NCBI RefSeq assembly: GCF_002920635.1
Contig: NZ_PQSR01000066.1
Coordinates: 1-45,115 of the forward strand
Source of the DNA: Streptomyces sp. Ru72
Lineage (GTDB): Bacteria > Actinomycetota > Actinomycetes > Streptomycetales > Streptomycetaceae
Length of the DNA: 45,115 nt
Reading direction: 5' to 3'
In this document: positions 32,364 through 41,465 of the stretch, one piece after another
How the letters are laid out: every line of letters begins with the position of its first letter
Numbering within the stretch: position 1 is the stretch's first letter
Position numbers and translations under genes: made by a program
The notes under the pieces: generated by a model
The model's database searches: none
Told to the model about the DNA's origin: nothing
What the model saw: only the letters and a program-made list of their open reading frames with translations

Positions 32364-33839
32364 TCACGCCGACCGAGGGCGGCCGAACCAGCGCTCCAGG
32401 GCCATGGGCAGGTCGTGGTGGCTGCCGGGCGCCGCCCAGGCGACGTAGCCGTCGGGGCGGATCAGTACGGCCGTGGTCCCGGTCAGCCCGCCGGCCTCGG
32501 AGACGGTCCCCGGCACGCCGGTGACGACGTCCACTCGGTCGGCCCAGCCTGCGGCCCGGGCCCGCAGCCTCGGGTTGTCCTCGAGGTCCAGGAGCACGCC
32601 ACGGGCGGAGTGCAGCAGTTCGGTGCTGCTGGTCCGGCGGTCGCCGACCGTCAGGTCGAGGTGCGGCATGCGCCTGCCGAGCAGCGGGTGAGTTCCGGTG
32701 CCGACGTCGTAGGTGACCTCCAGGCCGCTGACCATGGCGGCGAGGTGCCTGCTGACGTCCTCGTACCGGATGAGCTCGCCGAGCACGTCGCGCAGCGGCT
32801 GCATCTCGGGACCGCTGAGGAAGAGCAGGCCCTGGGCGCGGGTGTTCATCAGCAACCGCCGGCCCACCGCGTGCCGCTCGCTGTGGTAGGTGTCCAGCAG
32901 GTCTTGCGGGGCGCGGCCCTTGACGGTGGCGGCGAGCTTCCAGCCGAGGTTCACCGCGTCCTGGATGCTGGTGTTCATGCCCTGGCCGCCGGCGGGCAGG
33001 TGGGTGTGCGCGGAGTCGCCCGCCAGGATGACGCGTCCGCGGCGGTACTCGGTGACCTGGCGGGTCGCGTCGCCGAACGAGCTGACCCACACGGCTTCGG
33101 CGTGGGAGATGTCCTCGCCGGTCAGCCGCTTCCAGGCGTCGGCGACCTCCTCGAAGGCCGGCGGGGTGTCGCGTCGCCGGGGCGGGGTGCCGCGCTCGCA
33201 CACGATGATGCGGGTGATGCCGCCGGGCAGCGGGCCGACCATGACCATGCCGCCGGGCAGCGTCTCGCCGATCATGCGCGGGGCGAGCTCGACGCCCTTG
33301 AGGTCGGCGAGGAACATCTCCATCGTCGCGGGCGTACCCGGGAAGTCGAAGCCCGCGGCCTTGCGTACCGTGCTGCGCCCGCCGTCGCAGCCCACCAGGT
33401 AGGCGACGCGCAGGGTGTGGGTGCCCTCGGGGCCGCGGACCTCGACCGTGACGCCGTCCTCGTCGTCGTCGAGGGAGAGCAGCTCGTGACCGCGGCGGAT
33501 GTCCGCGCCGAGGCTGGTGGCCCATTCCTCCAGGTGGGTCTCGGTGACGGACTGCGGCACGGTCTTGGCGGCCTGCCAGGCTCCTTCGAGCACACCGAAG
33601 TCCACGGGAAGGCCGCCGAAGTGGCCCTGTGTGCTGGTCTCGATCTCGCCGAACCGGGGCAGGATCCCCCGCTGGTCGAAGACCTCCATGGTCCGCGCGG
33701 TGAAACCCAGGCCCCGGGATTCTCCGGTACGCCTTTCGAGGCGTTCGAGGATGATGACGTCGACTCCCGCGAGCCGCAGTTCCGCGGCGAGCATCAACCC
33801 GGCCGGTCCCGCACCCGCGATCATCACTTCAGCGTCCAT
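32364..33839 (-). CDS. FAD-dependent angucycline hydroxylase (PgaE/UrdE type)
   Basis: The 491-residue aromatic hydroxylase has GAGPAG (residues 9-14), LVGCDGGRS (DG motif) and VILAGDSAHTHLPAGGQGMN (GD motif). Relatives (PgaE, UrdE, JadH) hydroxylate the C12 and C12b positions of the first angucyclinone. ATG at 33839 has GAGGAG 6 nt upstream and gives the usual N-terminus. An in-frame ATG at 33857 also has a fair ribosome binding site. It is the first gene of the core operon. It differs from the monooxygenase half of the fusion gene, and the two are expected to act in sequence. Confidence 0.95.
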   Translation of the reverse strand: MDAEVMIAGAGPAGLMLAAELRLAGVDVIILERLERRTGESRGLGFTARTMEVFDQRGILPRFGEIETSTQGHFGGLPVDFGVLEGAWQAAKTVPQSVTETHLEEWATSLGADIRRGHELLSLDDDEDGVTVEVRGPEGTHTLRVAYLVGCDGGRSTVRKAAGFDFPGTPATMEMFLADLKGVELAPRMIGETLPGGMVMVGPLPGGITRIIVCERGTPPRRRDTPPAFEEVADAWKRLTGEDISHAEAVWVSSFGDATRQVTEYRRGRVILAGDSAHTHLPAGGQGMNTSIQDAVNLGWKLAATVKGRAPQDLLDTYHSERHAVGRRLLMNTRAQGLLFLSGPEMQPLRDVLGELIRYEDVSRHLAAMVSGLEVTYDVGTGTHPLLGRRMPHLDLTVGDRRTSSTELLHSARGVLLDLEDNPRLRARAAGWADRVDVVTGVPGTVSEAGGLTGTTAVLIRPDGYVAWAAPGSHHDLPMALERWFGRPRSA

Positions 33840-33857
33840 GTACCTCTCCTCGGCCAT

Positions 33858-34202
33858 GTACGGATTCCTTCCGAGTCAGCGCATCAGGGTGTCGACGAAC
33901 GTCAAGGCGGTGCCCGCCCATGAGATGCGAAGGCTGTCGTTTCGAACTTCGCAGTCAGAAAGAGATGTTGTTCCGGCGCAGAGTGGACGTGGCACCGCGG
34001 AACAGGCCGGCGGACGATGTCCGGGCAACATGGCGGGTGAGAAACCGAGCGTCGATCGCGCCAAAGATTGCGAGGCTAGTCATCAGTTTCTTCGGAATCG
34101 AACTCGGTTTCAACGGCCGGAACTTCAGGTCTGCGCAATGTTTCGTCAGGCATTCGCACGGCCGACAGAGAAGGGTGAGACAAACATCAGGTGAATGCAA
34201 AA
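33858..34202 (-). promoter_or_regulatory. AT-richer control region upstream of the core operon
   Basis: This stretch of about 345 nt between the core operon and the terminator of the sugar operon is distinctly less GC-rich than the genes around it and has no convincing gene. It is where the main promoter of the core operon and the binding sites of the JadR1-like activator should lie. A weak candidate on the minus strand is TTCGAT with TAGCCT 18 bp downstream, near 34100-34070. Repeated GAACTTC/GAACTC motifs occur at about 33945, 34095 and 34125; whether they are activator sites cannot be decided by eye. Confidence 0.5.
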
Positions 34203-34235
34203 CCACCCCCCGCCCGGGATGGGGCGTGGGGGTGG
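34203..34235 (-). terminator. Rho-independent terminator of the sugar/tailoring operon
   Basis: CCACCCCCCGCCC (34203-34215) pairs with GGGCGTGGGGGTGG (34222-34235), with one bulge. On the minus strand the stem is followed by TTTTGCATT. It lies 34 nt after the DsbA-like gene and ends the right-hand operon. Confidence 0.85.
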
Positions 34236-34269
34236 AGTCGGGGTGACGGTGTCGCGGGCCCTCGCCGGG

Positions 34270-34902
34270 CTACGCGCGGCCCGCAGCGGAGCGCAGGGCG
34301 CCGTAGAGGGCGTCCTCGGGCTGCTCGCCGGTCATCGGCGGCACCCCGTCGACGACGAACACGGGAACGCCCCGCACGCCGTGGCCGCGGACGTACTCCA
34401 GGCGTTGCTTCAGCTCCTCGGCGCTGCCGGCGGCCGCCTCGTCGTCGATGCGCACGCCCACCTCGGCGGCCAGTCGGGCCAGCACCTGCGGGTCGCCGAT
34501 GTGCAGGCCGTCGGTGAAGTGGGCGCGGAACAGCCGCTCCGTCATCTGCTCGGCGTGGCCCTGGCGGCCCGCCAGCAGGATGAGCCGGTGGGCCTCGAAG
34601 GTACCCGTGGCCACGGCCCGTCCGTAGTCGAAGCTCAGGCCCTCGTCGACGGCCCGGTCGGCGAGGGCGAGGGCGTTCGTCACCGCGTGCTCGCCGAAGG
34701 CATGGCGCAGCACCTCCAGCAGCGGACTCCCGGTGGTCGGCGCGCCGGGCGCCAGCTCGAAGGGCAGGACGTCCACCTGGACGTCGACGCCCTCCTCGCG
34801 CAGGCGGGCGGCGGCACGGGCGAACCGGGTCCAGCCGATGTAGGAGTGGGCGCAGATCACGTCCACCACGATCTCCGCCCGCACCGCGGTCTGCTGCTGC
34901 AT
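34270..34902 (-). CDS. DsbA/FrnE-like thioredoxin-fold protein with CxxS site
   Basis: The 210-residue protein has the FrnE/DsbA-type fold: a first strand VVDVIC, a large helical insert, and the cis-Pro loop GVRGVPVFVVDG. The active site reads Cys17-Ala-His-Ser20 where FrnE relatives have CPWC, so the resolving Cys is lost. Enzymes of this group occur in several aromatic polyketide clusters (FrnE of frenolicin is the type case), but their role is not settled. A monothiol site argues against disulfide exchange and for thiol transfer or glutathione-type chemistry. GAGGAG precedes the ATG. Confidence 0.82.
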   Translation of the reverse strand: MQQQTAVRAEIVVDVICAHSYIGWTRFARAAARLREEGVDVQVDVLPFELAPGAPTTGSPLLEVLRHAFGEHAVTNALALADRAVDEGLSFDYGRAVATGTFEAHRLILLAGRQGHAEQMTERLFRAHFTDGLHIGDPQVLARLAAEVGVRIDDEAAAGSAEELKQRLEYVRGHGVRGVPVFVVDGVPPMTGEQPEDALYGALRSAAGRA

Positions 34903-34945
34903 GTCTGGGTCTCCTCAGTGTGTGTGTGTCGTGCTCGGCGTGAGG

Positions 34946-35902
34946 TCATGCCGATGTGCGGATCGCGTCCAGCAACGCTGCCTGCGCGACCATGTCCTCG
35001 TCGGGTGCGGCGCCCTTCCGCACGGCGTCGGCGAAGGCCCCGACCGCAGCCGCGACCTGGTCGAACGGGTCCAGCCGGATCCGCTCGGTGCGGCCACCCC
35101 GCTGCAGGACGACATCGGGAACGTGGTCGGCGGGGGGCGTGAATGCCCGCTGCACTCGGATACCCCCCTCGCTGCCCCACAACTGGTACTCCGAACGGTA
35201 GGCGTGCGCCATCCCGAACTCCAGGTGGACGGTGACGTCGTGCGGGGTGCGCAGCAGCGCGCCGCCGGAGGTCTCGACGCGCCGGCCGGGCCCGGCGGCG
35301 AGGTGCGCGCCGACGACCTCCAGCCTGCCGCCGAGGAGGTGCAGAGCGGCGCGGACCGGATACAGGCCGACGTCGGCGAGGGCACCGCCGCCCAGCTCCG
35401 GGTCGTGGCGGATGTCGTGCTCGCCGGGCGCCGGGATGGTGAACACCGCCTGCAGGGAGCGGAGTTCACCGATCGCGCCCTCGGCGATGAGCCGCTGTAC
35501 CGCCGCGTGCTGCGGGTGGTGGAGGAACAGAACGTTCTCGACGAGGGCCAGTCCGGCCGAGCGAGCCCGCTCGCACAGCCCGGCGGCCGTGTCCGCGTCC
35601 TGGGCGATGGGCTTCTCCACCAGGACGTGCTTGCCCGCGTCGAGGGCGGCCCGGGTCCAGTCGGCGTGCAGGGCGGCGGGCAGCGGGAGGTAGACGGCGT
35701 CGACGTCGTCCCGCGCGAGGAGTTCGGCGTAGCCGTACATCGGCCGGCCGCCGAAGCGGTCGGCGGTCCGGCGGGCCCGGTCCGGATCGCGGCTGGCGAC
35801 GGCCGCGACCCGGGTGCCGGGGTGCGCCGCGAACGCGGGCAGCATCCGGCGTACGGCGATGTCGGCGCAGCCCAGCACGCCGATCCGTACGGCGTCGCTC
35901 AT
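34946..35902 (-). CDS. NDP-hexose 3-ketoreductase (Gfo/Idh/MocA family)
   Basis: The 318-residue oxidoreductase begins VRIGVLGCADIAVRRMLPAF (NAD(P) Rossmann fold) and has the signature VLVEKPIA with the catalytic Lys. It belongs to the group that reduces the 3-keto sugar after 2,3-dehydration (LanT, UrdT). Its ATG shares one base with the stop of the 2,3-dehydratase gene (TGATG), so the two steps are coupled. Confidence 0.88.
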   Translation of the reverse strand: MSDAVRIGVLGCADIAVRRMLPAFAAHPGTRVAAVASRDPDRARRTADRFGGRPMYGYAELLARDDVDAVYLPLPAALHADWTRAALDAGKHVLVEKPIAQDADTAAGLCERARSAGLALVENVLFLHHPQHAAVQRLIAEGAIGELRSLQAVFTIPAPGEHDIRHDPELGGGALADVGLYPVRAALHLLGGRLEVVGAHLAAGPGRRVETSGGALLRTPHDVTVHLEFGMAHAYRSEYQLWGSEGGIRVQRAFTPPADHVPDVVLQRGGRTERIRLDPFDQVAAAVGAFADAVRKGAAPDEDMVAQAALLDAIRTSA

Positions 35903-37320
35903 CACTCGTCTCCCGGCAGGGCGTTGACGCAGGCCAGCAGGGTGCGGGCCTGAACGTTGAGGTAGTGGCCGTGCCGTGCCAGGGCGGACAGCTGCGCGGG
36001 CGTCACCCAGGCGTAGCCGGGCGGCGGGTCCGCGGGCGCGGTGTCCTCGTCGGCGTCGACGATCAGGTAGCGGCTCTCGGCGTGGTAGAAGCGGCCGCCC
36101 TCCTCGGCGTGCACGGCCTCGTACCGTATGGCCCCCGCGGGGGCGTTGAGCACGGCGTCGAGAAAACGAGGGCGTTGCTCCGGGGGCAGGTGCGCGTGGT
36201 TGCCAGGAGTGCACTGGAGCGACGGCCCGAGTTCGACGGTGTCGAGGAAGCCGCCTTCGACCCGGGCGTGCACCAGCAGATGCGCAACGCCGCCGAACTC
36301 CCGCCTCAGGAATGCGGTGACGCCGCGGCCGACGGGGGCGAACAACGGCTGACTCCAGCCGGACACCTCTCGGTTGCCGGCCCGGACGTCGACGGCGATG
36401 ACCTGGAAGTAGCGGCCCTCGTCGTGGCTGACGGCGTGCTCGTCCCTGGTCCAGCCGGGCAGTCCGGCGAGCGGGACGCGCCGGGCCCGCACATGGTGCC
36501 GGGAGCGTTCGCCGGTGATCCAGGAGAGCAGCTCGGTGTCGCCGAGCACGGCGTGGGCGAGCGGGCCACGAGCCGGGGGCAGGCAGGACAGCACGGTGCG
36601 GGAGTCCATGTTGACCGTGTTGTCGCGGTGCAGGAGCGCGTTGATCTGACCGAGGGTCAGCCACACGAAGTCCTCGTGCAGCGGGACGTCGCCCGTCACC
36701 TCGACGACCATGTTGCGGTTGGACTTCCGGTGGAACCACGAGCCGTGCTCGGACTGCAGCGAGTCGGCGAGCACCCGCCCGCGCCGGGGCCCGGTGAAGT
36801 ACTCGAGGTACCGGACGGCGGAGCCGCGGTGGGCGCCCGTGTAGTTGCTGCGGGTGGCCTGCACGGTCGGGGACAGTTGCAGGAGATTAGGGTTGCCCGG
36901 CTCCATCTTCGCCTGCATCAGGAAGTGCAGCACACCGTCGAACTCCTTGGCGAGGATGCCCAGGATGCCGACTTCTGGCTGGACGATGATGGGCTGGTTC
37001 CACTGGGCGGCGGGGCCGTCGCCGAGTGGCTCGCCCTCCTGCCGGACATGCAGCCCCTCCACGGTGAAGAACCGGCCGGTACGGTGCCTCAGGTTGCCGG
37101 TGCCGGGTTCAAACGACCATCCGTCCAGAGCGGCGAAGGGAATGCGGTCGACCCGGAAGGCGTGGGCACGGCCGCGCTCGGCCAGCCAGCCCACGACGTC
37201 CGCGGTGCTGCGGTGGACGCCGTCGGCAGCCACGGCGGAGGCGGCGAGGCGGGCGCCGAGGTCCGCGTCCTGGCGTGGCCTGAGCGCGGCGGGGGCGCGG
37301 TGAGTGGGCGCGAGCGGCAT
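35902..37320 (-). CDS. NDP-hexose 2,3-dehydratase
   Basis: The 472-residue protein is made of two similar halves, as is usual for this family (LanS, UrdS, TylX3). Repeated landmarks are QPEVGILGILAKEFDGVLHFLMQAK in the first half and APVGRGVTAFLRREFGGVAHLLVHAR in the second. It removes the C2 hydroxyl of NDP-4-keto-6-deoxyglucose, the committed step to 2-deoxysugars. AAGGAGAA precedes the ATG at 37320. Confidence 0.93.
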   Translation of the reverse strand: MPLAPTHRAPAALRPRQDADLGARLAASAVAADGVHRSTADVVGWLAERGRAHAFRVDRIPFAALDGWSFEPGTGNLRHRTGRFFTVEGLHVRQEGEPLGDGPAAQWNQPIIVQPEVGILGILAKEFDGVLHFLMQAKMEPGNPNLLQLSPTVQATRSNYTGAHRGSAVRYLEYFTGPRRGRVLADSLQSEHGSWFHRKSNRNMVVEVTGDVPLHEDFVWLTLGQINALLHRDNTVNMDSRTVLSCLPPARGPLAHAVLGDTELLSWITGERSRHHVRARRVPLAGLPGWTRDEHAVSHDEGRYFQVIAVDVRAGNREVSGWSQPLFAPVGRGVTAFLRREFGGVAHLLVHARVEGGFLDTVELGPSLQCTPGNHAHLPPEQRPRFLDAVLNAPAGAIRYEAVHAEEGGRFYHAESRYLIVDADEDTAPADPPPGYAWVTPAQLSALARHGHYLNVQARTLLACVNALPGDE

Positions 37321-37357
37321 CGCGGTTTCTCCTTGCTCTCGGGGGCGGCGGGGCGGG

Positions 37358-38122
37358 TCAGGCGGGGGTGGGCCACGGCCCCGCCTCGGCGAGACAGCCG
37401 TCCAGGATCCGGCTCGGGTAGTCGGGGTCCAGGCCCAGGGGAGCGGTCTGCGGGACGAGGGCACGCAATGTGTCGATGGACACGGTGTGCGGGTGGACGG
37501 GGCCGGCGTCCACGTATTCGGTGTGTGCCGTGACGCCCATCCGGCGGCGCAGATGCCCGGCGATCTCCTCGACCGGGACCGCCCTGCCGGAGGCGACGTT
37601 GACCGTGCCGGACCGCAGCGGAAGCGCGAGCAGACGGTCGATGATGTCGACCACGTCGGCGACCGCGATGAGGTCCCGGGTGGCGCCCCGGTGGATCCGT
37701 ACGGTGCCCTCGCGCAGGCTCCGCACCAGGGTCGGCAGGAGCTGGTGGTCGGGCTGGCCCGGGCCGACGAGATGGCTCAGGCGCAGGATCAGGTGATCGG
37801 CGCCGCTGGCCCGCAGCAGGTCCTCCTGGGCGAGCTTGTGGGCGCCGTAGGGGGTGGACGGGGTGACGGGGACGTCCTCGCGGGCCGGACCGTCGAGGGG
37901 GCCGTACAGGCCCGCGGAGGAGGTGGAGAAGAACAGCAGCCGTCGGCCGGTGGCGACGCAGCGCCGGGCGGTGTCGGCGAGAAGCGCCCGCTCGCGGGCG
38001 AAGTCCTCCTCGCGGGTGCCGCTGGCCCAGGAGACGCCTGCTGCAAGGGCGACGGTGTCGGGGTGGCGGTCGGCGAGGGGCCGCAGGTTCCGTGCGAGGA
38101 AGCCGTTCCCCACGATGTGCAT
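37358..38122 (-). CDS. NDP-hexose 4-ketoreductase (LanR/UrdR type)
   Basis: The 254-residue extended SDR begins MHIVGNGFLARNLRPLADRH, in which the usual G-x-x-G-x-x-G is relaxed. It has the catalytic set FFSTSSAGLYG and YGAHK. It should reduce C4 of the 2,6-dideoxy sugar as the last step. With the 3-ketoreductase and without an epimerase the product is expected to be D-olivose; the stereochemistry cannot be read from the sequence itself. Confidence 0.85.
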   Translation of the reverse strand: MHIVGNGFLARNLRPLADRHPDTVALAAGVSWASGTREEDFARERALLADTARRCVATGRRLLFFSTSSAGLYGPLDGPAREDVPVTPSTPYGAHKLAQEDLLRASGADHLILRLSHLVGPGQPDHQLLPTLVRSLREGTVRIHRGATRDLIAVADVVDIIDRLLALPLRSGTVNVASGRAVPVEEIAGHLRRRMGVTAHTEYVDAGPVHPHTVSIDTLRALVPQTAPLGLDPDYPSRILDGCLAEAGPWPTPA

Positions 38123-38170
38123 GCGCGTGGTCCTGTTCCGGTCGGTGACGGGCAGGTGTGGGGGCGGGGG

Positions 38171-39157
38171 TCAGCGGGCGGAGTCGTCCGCCGGGTGCTT
38201 CACCGGTTTCCACCAGTGCGGGTGGTCGGTGTACCAGGCGACGGTGTCGGTGAGGCCCTGTGCGAAATCGATCCGCGGGGCGTACCCCAGTTCCTCGCGG
38301 ATCTTCGTGTCGTCGATGGAGTAGCGCAGGTCGTGCGCCTTGCGGTCGGGCACCCGCCGCACGCTCTCCTCCCCGGCGCCGAGCAGCTCCAGCAGACGCC
38401 GGGTGAGGTCGAGGTTGGTGTGCTCGTTGCCGCCGCCGATGTTGTAGACCTCGCCGGCCCGCCCGCCGTCGAGGACGAGGGCGATGGCCCGGCAGTGGTC
38501 GTCGACATGCAGCCATTCGCGGACGTTGCGGCCGTCGCCGTACAGCGGGACCGTCCGCCCCTCCAGCAGGTTGGTGACGAACAGCGGTATCAGCTTCTCC
38601 GGGTGCTGGTAAGGCCCGTAGTTGTTGGAGCACCGCGTGACGGACACGTTCAGTCCGTGGCTGCGCCAGTACGCCCGGGCCACAAGGTCTGAGGCGGCCT
38701 TGGAGGCTGCGTAGGGCGAGTTGGGCAGCAGCGGGCAGTCCTCGGTCCACGAGCCCTCGGCGAGCGAGCCGTACACCTCGTCCGTGGAGACATGGACGAC
38801 ACGGGGGACCCCGGCGGCCAGGGCCGCGTCGAACAGGGTCTGCGTGCCGCACACGTTCGTACGGAAGAACTCGCCCGCGCCGTCCAGGGAGCGGTCCACG
38901 TGCGACTCGGCGGCGAAGTGGACCACGGCGTCGTGGCCGGGCAGCAGCTCCGCCAGCAGGGCACGGTCGCAGATGTCCCCGTGGACGAACTCCAGACGCG
39001 GATGAGCGCCCGGCAGGTTGTCGCGGTTTCCGGCGTAGGTGAGCTTGTCCAGGGCGGTGACCCGGGCGTCCGTCCACGCCGGATAACGGTTGTCGAGCAG
39101 GCTGCGCACGAAGTGGGAACCGATGAAGCCCGCGGCGCCCGTGACCAGGATCCTCAT
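38171..39157 (-). CDS. rfbB: dTDP-glucose 4,6-dehydratase
   Basis: The 328-residue protein has all hallmarks: TGAAGFIGSHF (NAD binding), the STDEVYGSL catalytic triplet, and YAASKAASD with the Tyr-x3-Lys pair. The RCSNNYGPYQHPEKLIP segment is diagnostic. It makes dTDP-4-keto-6-deoxyglucose. Its ATG overlaps the stop of the thymidylyltransferase gene (ATGA). Confidence 0.96.
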   Translation of the reverse strand: MRILVTGAAGFIGSHFVRSLLDNRYPAWTDARVTALDKLTYAGNRDNLPGAHPRLEFVHGDICDRALLAELLPGHDAVVHFAAESHVDRSLDGAGEFFRTNVCGTQTLFDAALAAGVPRVVHVSTDEVYGSLAEGSWTEDCPLLPNSPYAASKAASDLVARAYWRSHGLNVSVTRCSNNYGPYQHPEKLIPLFVTNLLEGRTVPLYGDGRNVREWLHVDDHCRAIALVLDGGRAGEVYNIGGGNEHTNLDLTRRLLELLGAGEESVRRVPDRKAHDLRYSIDDTKIREELGYAPRIDFAQGLTDTVAWYTDHPHWWKPVKHPADDSAR

Positions 39158-40221
39158 GCCGCCACCTCCACCTGCGTGTGGTCGCCGACGACGAGCCGGA
39201 GGTGGTCGCTGTCCTCGCGCACCGCACCCACGGAGGCGGACCGCCCGATGAGGGAGTGCCGCAGCCCGTCGATACCGGTGACCGATGCCCCGTCGAGGGC
39301 GATGGAGTCCTCCAGCCGGCTGCCGTGCACCACGCAGTCACGGCCCACCGAGGTGTACGGGCCGAGCCGGCTGTCCTGGACGAGTGAGCCGGCGCCCACG
39401 ATGACGGGGCCGGTGATGCGGGAGCGGACGATCCGCGCCCCCGGTTCCACCACCACTTCTCCCACCAGCTCACTGTCCTGGTCCACCGTGCCGGACACGG
39501 AGCGGGCCGCCCGGTCGAGGAGATGCCGGTTGCACTCCAGGACGTCCTCCACCCGGCCGGTGTCCTTCCAGTAACCGGCGTACCGGTGGGCCCGGACGTC
39601 CGCGCCGTGGGTCAGCAGCCACTGCACCGCGTCGGTGATCTCGAGTTCGCCGCGGGGGCTCGGGGCGATCGTGGCCACCGCCTCGTGCACGGCGGAGGTG
39701 AAGAAGTACACCCCGCACAGGGCGAGGTCGCTGCGCGGGTGCTCGGGCTTCTCCACCAGCCGCTGCACCTCGCCGTCCGGCCCGAGCTCCACCACGCCGA
39801 AGGCACGCGGATCGGCGACCTTGTGGACCAGCACCTGGGCGGCGGGCCGACGGGCGGTGAACTCGGCGGCCGCGTCGGCGATGCCGTCGGGCAGCATGAT
39901 GTCGCCCAGGTACATCACGAAGTCGTCGTCGCCCAGGAAGTCGCGGGCCACGGCGACGGTGTCGGCCAGGCCCCGCGGCGCGTCCTGCCGCAGATACGTC
40001 ACCCGGGCCCCGAATCGGGAGCCGTCGCCGATCGCCGCCTCGATCTCGGCGCCGCGGTCACCGACGACCACACCGATCTCCTTGACGCCCAGCTCCTCGA
40101 TGTTGCGCAGGACGTGGACGAGGACGGGGGTGTTGGCGACGGGGATCAGCTGCTTGGGCATCGAGTAGCTGAAGGGGCGAAGACGTGTTCCCGACCCTCC
40201 TGACAGCACCAGTGCCTTCAT
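39154..40221 (-). CDS. Glucose-1-phosphate thymidylyltransferase, long form
   Basis: The 355-residue nucleotidyltransferase opens with LVLSGGSGTRLRPFSYSMPK and ends in a left-handed beta-helix (hexapeptide repeats from about residue 250). This is the long form found in antibiotic deoxysugar clusters (StrD, LanG, UrdG). It makes dTDP-glucose, the first step. The ATG at 40221 has AAAGGA 8 nt upstream and is preferred over a longer in-frame start. Confidence 0.95.
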   Translation of the reverse strand: MKALVLSGGSGTRLRPFSYSMPKQLIPVANTPVLVHVLRNIEELGVKEIGVVVGDRGAEIEAAIGDGSRFGARVTYLRQDAPRGLADTVAVARDFLGDDDFVMYLGDIMLPDGIADAAAEFTARRPAAQVLVHKVADPRAFGVVELGPDGEVQRLVEKPEHPRSDLALCGVYFFTSAVHEAVATIAPSPRGELEITDAVQWLLTHGADVRAHRYAGYWKDTGRVEDVLECNRHLLDRAARSVSGTVDQDSELVGEVVVEPGARIVRSRITGPVIVGAGSLVQDSRLGPYTSVGRDCVVHGSRLEDSIALDGASVTGIDGLRHSLIGRSASVGAVREDSDHLRLVVGDHTQVEVAA

Positions 40222-40250
40222 GGGAGAGGTCCTTTCGGTTGGCGAAGGGG

Positions 40251-41396
40251 TCAATTGCGGGCGAGCTGTTCGAGTACGGGGACCAGCTGCGCGGGCGCCG
40301 GCATTCGGGCGATCTCAGCGGCCAGTTCACCCGCCCGCTGCCGGTAGTCCGGCTTCTCCAGCAGCTCACGGCAGGCCGCCGAGACGGCCTCGGGGGTGTC
40401 CTCACCGGGCAGCAGCGTGATCCCCGCCCCCCGGTCGGCGACGCGGAGCGCGGGCTTGCACAGCACCGCGCCCTTGGGGATCAGCAGCTGCGGCACACCG
40501 GCGGCCAGACCGGAGAGTGTGGTGACGCCACCGCCGTGATGCACCATCAGGTCACAGGTGGGGGCGACCACGTCCAGGGGCATCCAGCCCACGCGGGCCC
40601 CAGGCAGCTCGGGACGCAGCGCCCCGGCCACCTCCTCGGGCGCCGCGACGACGAGCTCGGCGTCCCAAGCGGCCAGGTCGCGGGCCAGGGAACGCAGGAA
40701 GACGAAGTTCTGGTCGTAACTGTCCTTGGCGACACGGCTGCCGGAGGTGACGCAGATACGGGAGCGCTCGCCGCGGGTGTACATCCACGGTTCCAGGCGG
40801 CCGTCGTGCCGGACCGCCGATACGTGGCGCATCGGCAGGGCCGCGGCGGCCTCGGCGGGCCTGAGGCTGGGCGGGCAGATGTCGATGGTCAGGTCGGGCT
40901 CGGGCAGGCGGTCCAGACCCAGCGAGGCGAGGTCGGGGGCGAGTTCGGCATGGGCGCCGTGGTGGATGTCGTCGGCGTCGATCGCATCCCAGGTCTGGCG
41001 AACGTGGGAAATGCCGAGGCCGGCCGCGAGGAGCGGCGCCACATAGCTGAGGGTGCCGCCGACGATCACGTCCGGCCGCCAGCGCTCGGCCAGTTCCCTC
41101 AGCCGCGGCAGCCCGGCCAGGGCCATGCGAGCGAACCAGCTGCCGGTGAAGTGCGCCTCCTCGGTCGGGTCGGCGGGGATCCGTACGGGCTTCCCGTCGC
41201 GGCCGGTGGTGATGAACTCCTTGATGGGCAGGTCGGTCGTCTCGGTGGCGGGCAGGCCCATGGACGTGACGACCGGCGTCATGTCCCCGTTGGCGGCCAT
41301 GATCACCTGGTGCCCGGCGTTGCGTGCGGCGGTGGCCAGCGGGGCCAGGGCGAACACGGTCGCCGGGCTGCCGGCGGCCACGAACAGCATCTTCAC
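40251..41396 (-). CDS. Glycosyltransferase, GT-B (angucycline C-glycosyltransferase-like)
   Basis: The 381-residue GT1-type enzyme has the N-terminal acceptor domain and a C-terminal donor site LMVHHGGGVTTLSGLAAGVPQLLIPKG. It resembles the first glycosyltransferases of angucycline pathways (UrdGT2, LanGT2), which attach D-olivose, in several cases by a C-C bond at C9. C- versus O-transfer cannot be decided by eye. It is the only glycosyltransferase in the window, so a single sugar is expected unless more genes lie to the right. GTG at 41396 follows GAGGAGA. Confidence 0.85.
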   Translation of the reverse strand: MKMLFVAAGSPATVFALAPLATAARNAGHQVIMAANGDMTPVVTSMGLPATETTDLPIKEFITTGRDGKPVRIPADPTEEAHFTGSWFARMALAGLPRLRELAERWRPDVIVGGTLSYVAPLLAAGLGISHVRQTWDAIDADDIHHGAHAELAPDLASLGLDRLPEPDLTIDICPPSLRPAEAAAALPMRHVSAVRHDGRLEPWMYTRGERSRICVTSGSRVAKDSYDQNFVFLRSLARDLAAWDAELVVAAPEEVAGALRPELPGARVGWMPLDVVAPTCDLMVHHGGGVTTLSGLAAGVPQLLIPKGAVLCKPALRVADRGAGITLLPGEDTPEAVSAACRELLEKPDYRQRAGELAAEIARMPAPAQLVPVLEQLARN

Positions 41397-41465
41397 GCGG
41401 TCTGTCTCCTCACGAGGGGGAAGGCGGGTGTGCGGCGGTCGCGTGCGACCGGCGGGCACGCGGGC

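Noticed and set aside
33955..34206. 83-codon minus-strand frame upstream of the core operon
   Set aside because: It overlaps the terminator, has no ribosome binding site or motif, and lies in an AT-richer control region.
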